Assembly (NCBI RefSeq): GCF_963576675.1 | Contig: NC_088913.1 | Coordinates: 75,887,001-75,951,000, forward strand | Length of the DNA: 64,000 bases | Source: Euphorbia lathyris | Taxonomy: Eukaryota; Streptophyta; Magnoliopsida; Malpighiales; Euphorbiaceae | Direction: 5' to 3' | Shown here: positions 58,815 through 64,000 of the stretch, piece by piece | How positions within the stretch are numbered: the stretch's first letter is position 1 | Layout: each line of letters opens with the position of its first letter | The notes under the pieces: model-generated | Told to the model about the DNA's origin: nothing | The model's database searches: none | The model's input: only the letters and a program-made list of their open reading frames with translations | Made by a program: the position numbers and the translations under genes

Positions 58815-61518
58815 ATGGAAACCCTATATCCATCGTTATTCGTGGCGAATTCGGAGTGGTTGTTTAGCGAAGGAATTACAGAGTGGAGTAAAGAGGAAAA
58901 CAAGAGATTTGAAAGGGCTTTAGCTATATATGATGAAGATGAACCTGATAGATGGATTAAAGTTGCAGCTATGATTCCTGGAAAAACAGTTTATGATGTG
59001 ATTAAGCAGTATAGAGAGCTTGAAGATGATGTTAGTGATATTGAAGCTGGAAAAGTACCGATTCCTGGATATGATCATAATAATAATAAAAGTTCGTCGA
59101 ATTTCACATTGGAATGGATTGATGATCGGAATTTTGATGAATTTAGAAAGAGGCCTTTGGGTTCTAAATCTGGTGATCAAGAGAGGAAGAAAGGTGTTCC
59201 TTGGACTGAAGATGAACACAGGTAATTTCCTTTTGTTTTTTTTTTTTTTAATCAAATTAACCATTCATGAGTTTTCTTTTTTAATTTTATGGAAAGTTTC
59301 TATAATGGGTTAGTGAAGTTGTGACACGTCTCGTTTCGTGGAATGTTAAAATTGTGACACATATCACAAAATTTGGCAACACGTGTCACAATCCTAATTA
59401 ATAGAGAGTTCTAAAAAGGATGAACGAGTTAGTGAAGTTGTGACACATGTGTCACAATCCTAATAGAGAGTTCTGAAGAGGATGACCGAGTTAGTGAAGT
59501 TGTGACACATCATGTATTATCCTTTTGTGGAAAGTTAAGATTGTGACACGTATTGCAAAATTTGATAACACGTGTCACAATCCTAATAGAGAATTCTGAA
59601 AAGGGTTACCGAGTTAGTGAAGTTGTGATACATCATGTATTATCCTTTTGTGGAAAGTTAAGATTATGACACGTGTCACAATCTTAATAGGGAGTTCTGA
59701 AGAGGACTCAGTCATCCTTTCGTTAGGAAAGCAACTCTGGATTTTGAACCATAGTAATTAAAATTTATTGAAAATTTCTATAATCATCCCAGATCAAATT
59801 GATCATGGATCATTGAAGTTTTGACACGTCATATATTATCGACTAGTGGAAAGTTAAGATTGTGACACGTATCGTAAAATTTAATTTAGCAACATGTGTC
59901 ACAATCCTAACAGAGAGTTCTAAGGGGGACTCGGTCTCTATAAAATTTCCCTTTTGCTAAATGATTATGGATCATTGAAGTTGTCGTGGATCATTGAAAT
60001 TGTGACACGTCATGCATTATCGTTTAGTGGAAAGTTAAGATTACGACACTCATCGTAAAATTAATTTTGACAATATATGTCACAATCCTAATAGAGAGGT
60101 TCTAAGGAGGACTTGACCATCCATACAAAATTTCCCTTTTGTTAATATATCAACTCTTGGTGAATAGCATGTAAAAGATATTTCTAATAATCAATGGAGA
60201 TCAAACTGACCATGCATAATTGAGGTGGTGATATGTCAACACTATTATTAACATGTCATCTTCTAAATGGTTCAAGAAACAGTAAAATGAATTTTATTGA
60301 AATTTTATAATAAAATAAGATCAAACCAGTTCAGAACCATTAAGATGGTGACACGTTAATGCCACTGCTAATACGTTATGTCCTGAGTGATCCAAGGTAC
60401 ACTAAAATGAATTGTATCAAAATTTTATTGTGATTTATGATAAACTGTCAATACTATTATTGATTTGTCATTTTTTAAGTTGTCCAAAAACCACAATACA
60501 TTGAATTTATCAAAAAAATTTACAATAATTTATGCTAAATTGATTTTGGGCTGTTGAGGTGGAGGCATACCAATACTGCGTTAGACGTTATTTTTTTTAG
60601 TGAAACAAAACTACAATAAAATGAATAAAATCTCTAAGACCAAACTGTTAAACAAGTGTCGATATATGAATTTGATATATATATCCAAATTAGTTTAATT
60701 TTTCTCTTGAAAAGATTTGTTCAGAAAGTACATTAATTAGTAAGTATAAAACATTACGATTTGTGGACAATTTTGGAAATTTTTTATAATGTGTCTCAAC
60801 CATTCAGATGATGTCACGTCATCAATTCAATTATTGATATGACATTATCTAAAATGGAGACATCACTATGTAGAATTTTTTTTTTTTTTTTTTTTTGTAA
60901 ATTTTGATTGAAAGAACAAAACTGAATTTGGGAAAGCAATAAAAACTTTCGTGATTAACATGATTTTTTTTTTTTCCCAATTAAGAACTTTGAAGAAATT
61001 TTTGTTTGATAACATAATTTATGATTAAACCTTGGTAAATGATGATTATTAGGAGGTTCCTTCTCGGACTTCTGAAGCATGGAAAAGGAGATTGGAGGAA
61101 CATTTCAAGGAATTTCGTAGTCTCAAAAACACCAACTCAAGTAGCAAGTCATGCCCAAAAATATTTCATCAGACAACAACTTTCAGGAGTCAAAGATAAA
61201 AGAAGACCAAGTATTCATGACATCACAACCGTTAATTTTGCTGATACTACTTCATCTGACGGCCGAGAACATCACAAACCTCCTTCTACTGCTGATATGC
61301 ACAAAATGATCATTGATTGGAATTATACTAAGCCCGCCGGAACCGGAACGTTAACGTTATTCGATTCAAAGGATACAGACTTTCTTGTTTCGTCTCCGAA
61401 TGAAATTGCCTCCGCCGGATTTAAATTCCAGGGACAAAATCTGTATGCCGCCGTGGCCGCGGCCAATATGAACAACCCTCATAACTTGGTTTTCCAGAGA
61501 TATCAGATTCATGGATGA
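58815..61518 (+). CDS. DIV: DIVARICATA-like MYB transcription factor (two MYB/SANT repeats), 290 aa
   Basis: Two exons, 58815-59221 and 61053-61518 (873 nt), joined by a GT-AG intron that splits the codon for Arg136. The first SANT repeat lies at about residues 21-75 ([14 protein letters not shown] to [12 protein letters not shown]), followed by [11 protein letters not shown], a signature of the family. The second repeat lies at about 127-178 ([30 protein letters not shown]) and ends in SHAQKYF (168-174). DIV-type proteins bind GATAA-like sites and act in the nucleus with RAD-type small MYBs in growth and floral asymmetry; the family's other members have stress and salt roles, so the role here is open. 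Length and intron position are typical. Confidence 0.95.
59300..60120. repeat. Degenerate tandem repeat in the MYB gene intron, with G-boxes
   Basis: About six diverged copies of a unit near 120 bp: GTTAGTGAAGTTGTGACAC, then GTGGAAAGTTAAGATTGTGA, then CACGTGTCACAATCCTAAT and GAGTTCT. Three copies keep a perfect CACGTG (59380-59385, 59569-59574, 59670-59675) inside ACACGTGTC or GACACGTGTC. Confidence 0.85.
60121..61052. other. Remainder of the MYB gene intron
   Basis: AT-rich, with diverging echoes of the intron repeat (GGTGACACGT-like phrases to about 60360) and a T tract at about 60870-60896. Confidence 0.45.
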
Positions 61519-63300
61519 GGGTTTGAAATGTTAATTTTGTGTTGTTTGTATAATTGAAATAGAATTGAAAAATGTGGTTGTATTGGAAAGAAATTTAAAA
61601 TGGTGGTGCTTTATTGTTATTTGGTCATATATTATGTGTGGAATTAGTTAAATTATTGGTAGTTGTATTAATTTCATTAATTTCAGTAGTCTATATTTTA
61701 GAAATCCATATTGAAAAACTTGTATGAATATTGATTAATTTATCAATAAAATTATTTTTAATAAGATATATCGTATTAAAGTTTTTTTAGATTAAATACA
61801 ATTTTTAAGTCTATCGGGTGTTCAAATATGTCAAACAGATCTCAAATATGCATCAATCTTGACATATAATTGATGGGAAGAAAATTCGCTATCTCCATCA
61901 TTCTCCCTCACACCAACAAAAGTCTCAGTTTATTTAAAATAATATATTGTTGAGTCAGGAGACCTACACGGAAATTAGAGACTTTTTTTGTGTGAGGAAC
62001 AGCGATGTGGACAGAGATTTGGGGATAGAAGATTATGTTCCTAATTTACAGATCCAAGGAAGTTGATGAGGGTCTAATGACAACTCCTGATCCGTTGGCG
62101 ATGCCTCGAGTTGTATCAAAATAGAACATTGGTTCAGTTAAGTAAAGTATCCAAGCGAGGGATCAAGCATCTACTGGTCATTGAAAAACGCCGAATAACT
62201 TCATAGCAAGTATATACAAAACTTGAATTTTTTCTTCTGAAGTCAGCACTGCTTTAAGTAAGGATGTAAAGTTAAACTATAGCTGTTTTAAGTCTCTTAC
62301 TTCTCGACCTCTCGACTCTACCACTAATAAAGAATGGGTTTGAACTCAGGGTTGTTTTAAGTCATGAATTTCCACCTCTGATTTCAGAAATGTATCAACT
62401 GAATTACGATCTGTTACCGGTATATTGTTGAAGTGAAGTTAATGACTCATATTGCACTCTTTTTTAATGAAATTCCTACACTAAATGAATGTTGGCCTCT
62501 TCTTTAAGATATTCCTAAACTTTAAAAATGCACTAAAATAAAAAAAAAGGGCCAAGTTGACCCCAAAGATTGACAAAGATGAGCATTAGCTATAGTCGTA
62601 GGTGAGTATGAATTCCACTTAAAAATGAGCATCACATGCTTTTATTGTAAGAATGGCAATTGGGGTTTTTTTTTCTCTTGAACCAATCCAATTTCTCTTC
62701 CTTTTATCATCATCATATTTCTCTTTCTGCCAACCCATTTTGTCAATGGTGGAAATGACACTATTTCATTTGCTATTTCTATATCTTCTTTTTAATTTTA
62801 ATAGCTACTCTATATGGAATAAGCATCATGCTTTTGTGATTCTAATTAGTTTTACTAAGCAATTGTGGTTAGATTTTGTGCACTAACTACTTATATTGTT
62901 CCTTAGAATTTTAGTATCTATCTTTTATGTGTAAAATAATGTTGATCTACTTCTACCATGACTATATGGAGGAATATGATCCTTAGCTATATAGTTATTG
63001 GTGTTCCTTGGTTATTGGAACTCTTGAAGTATGAGAATTAATATAATTGAGTGAATAAAGTAGAATGGGTATGGATTTGTCACGATAATGATAATGAGAT
63101 TAATACATTATGATGTTTAAGTTAGTGGAAAATTAAATAAAGTACAAATGATACGGATTCGTAACGTTAATGATGGTTTTGATCTGAAACCAATAAAGAA
63201 TAATCTCTTCACTAACTAAACTAGTAAGAAATGATCCCAAAAGTTGAATAATCTTGCTTCCAAAGAGGAATTTTGTATTTGATTCATAAAAAGTTGTTCA
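61519..63300. other. 3' flank of the MYB gene and unassigned spacer
   Basis: AT-rich. The first few hundred bases should include the 3' untranslated region. No further gene is supported. Confidence 0.35.
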
Positions 63301-63307
63301 TCCTTGA

Positions 63308-63342
63308 AAAAAAAAAGAAAAAGAAAGAAAGAAAGAAAGAGA
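63308..63342. repeat. (AAAG)n microsatellite
   Basis: A short purine tract with five to six AAAG units. Confidence 0.85.
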
Positions 63343-63529
63343 GGTTTCAATACCTCTCTAGACTAGATAAGAAATGACCCAAAAGGCCTCACTAGAGTTA
63401 CAAGTTATGATTGCATCACGGGGGTAAATAGGAGGAATTAAGCTAATGGCAAAACAGCAAATAGGCTTAAATAGCAAAACAGTAAGTATCAGATGGAAAA
63501 ACAGTAAATAAGCTGAAGCAGGTTTGTAG

Positions 63530-63870
63530 AAGACATGTCTCATTGGCCACGAAGTTGGGCCACACGACGTGTAGTCTAATTGACATGCTGTGTAGTTTAG
63601 TCTTAGCGCTGTTCACACAAGCATGGGGCTTCCACTCAGCATGTAGGAATTCTTCTCGAAATTAATTAGGCTGCCATCGATATGTTTCACACAACGTGTG
63701 GCTAAGGTGACACACCGTGTGAATTATGCCAAAAATTTACAAGAGCTCAGTAAGCCTCCCACACGACGTGTAATAGATTGACAAGTCATGTGGCTCTTCC
63801 TTTATGGATTCTTCTTCCAACTAACCTGCTCTCACGCGCGCGGCTAAGGTAACACACCGTGTGAGCTCTC
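63530..63870. repeat. CACACG/CGTGTG palindrome-rich segment, probable LTR fragment
   Basis: Repeated CACACGACGTGT, CACACCGTGTGA and CACACAACGTGTGG phrases, each a short near-palindrome, spaced by 30-70 bp. Such CACACG...CGTGTG text is common in plant gypsy LTRs. The element continues past the window, so the type cannot be settled. Confidence 0.5.
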
Positions 63871-64000
63871 CTTCACAATTGGTTTGGTTTTCCCAAAGAG
63901 ATGCCCTCATCATTCTCTAATTTTTCAAAAGAGTTTGACCCCAATGCTTCTTTAGTAAACTTGAGAGGTGCATCCGGATTTTATAGGCTTAGATCACGTA

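Overview
This window is nuclear DNA of a eudicot plant. The evidence is intron-containing genes with GT-AG junctions (a laccase, a DIVARICATA-type MYB and a membrane-anchored HAD-phosphatase-like protein), a nuclear tRNA-Arg(CCU), plant lineages of LTR retrotransposons (SIRE-like Ty1/copia, Athila-like and Tat/Ogre-like Ty3/gypsy), a CACTA element and many hAT- and Mutator-type MITEs. The species cannot be named from the sequence.

Left half (1-31,130): a retrotransposon graveyard that can be resolved as a nest. The outermost layer is an Athila-like element on the minus strand (gag and primer-binding site at 30.4-30.9 kb). A SIRE-like copia element, also minus, interrupts its gag. This copia runs from 30,356 past the left window edge and retains its 5' LTR, Met-type primer-binding site, gag, three tandem zinc knuckles, protease, integrase, RT-RNase H and a decayed extra ORF after pol. 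The copia was hit three times, each time leaving an exact target-site duplication (TSD): a 3.8-kb CACTA element (TCT), a 1.5-kb solo LTR (ATGAG) and a 16.9-kb LTR retrotransposon (GTAAG). The CACTA element itself contains a MITE.

The 16.9-kb element (10,346-27,287, minus) is the most unusual object here. It has two LTRs of about 2.8 kb, a Tat/Ogre-type primer-binding site and a gag-like reading frame, but no recognisable pol. Between its leader and gag lies about 4.8 kb of degenerate repeats built around a short dyad. Between gag and the 3' LTR lie a 39-bp tandem array and an 85-bp triplication. GC-rich palindromes sit beside the TATA-like box of each LTR.

Right half (31-64 kb): AT-rich, gene-bearing DNA. 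The plus-strand genes are a four-exon HAD subfamily IIIB acid-phosphatase-like gene (33,861-37,777, 308 aa), a six-exon laccase (47,338-52,626, 558 aa) with an AC-type MYB site and a TATA box upstream, and a two-exon DIVARICATA-like MYB (58,815-61,518, 290 aa) whose intron carries a repeat array with G-boxes. The tRNA-Arg(CCU) is on the minus strand at 53.1 kb. MITEs with recognisable TSDs fill introns and spacers, together with relics of a LINE ORF1 and a copia RNase H. The protein genes are not functionally linked in an obvious way; the laccase is a candidate lignin/cell-wall enzyme and the MYB a transcription factor of separate function.
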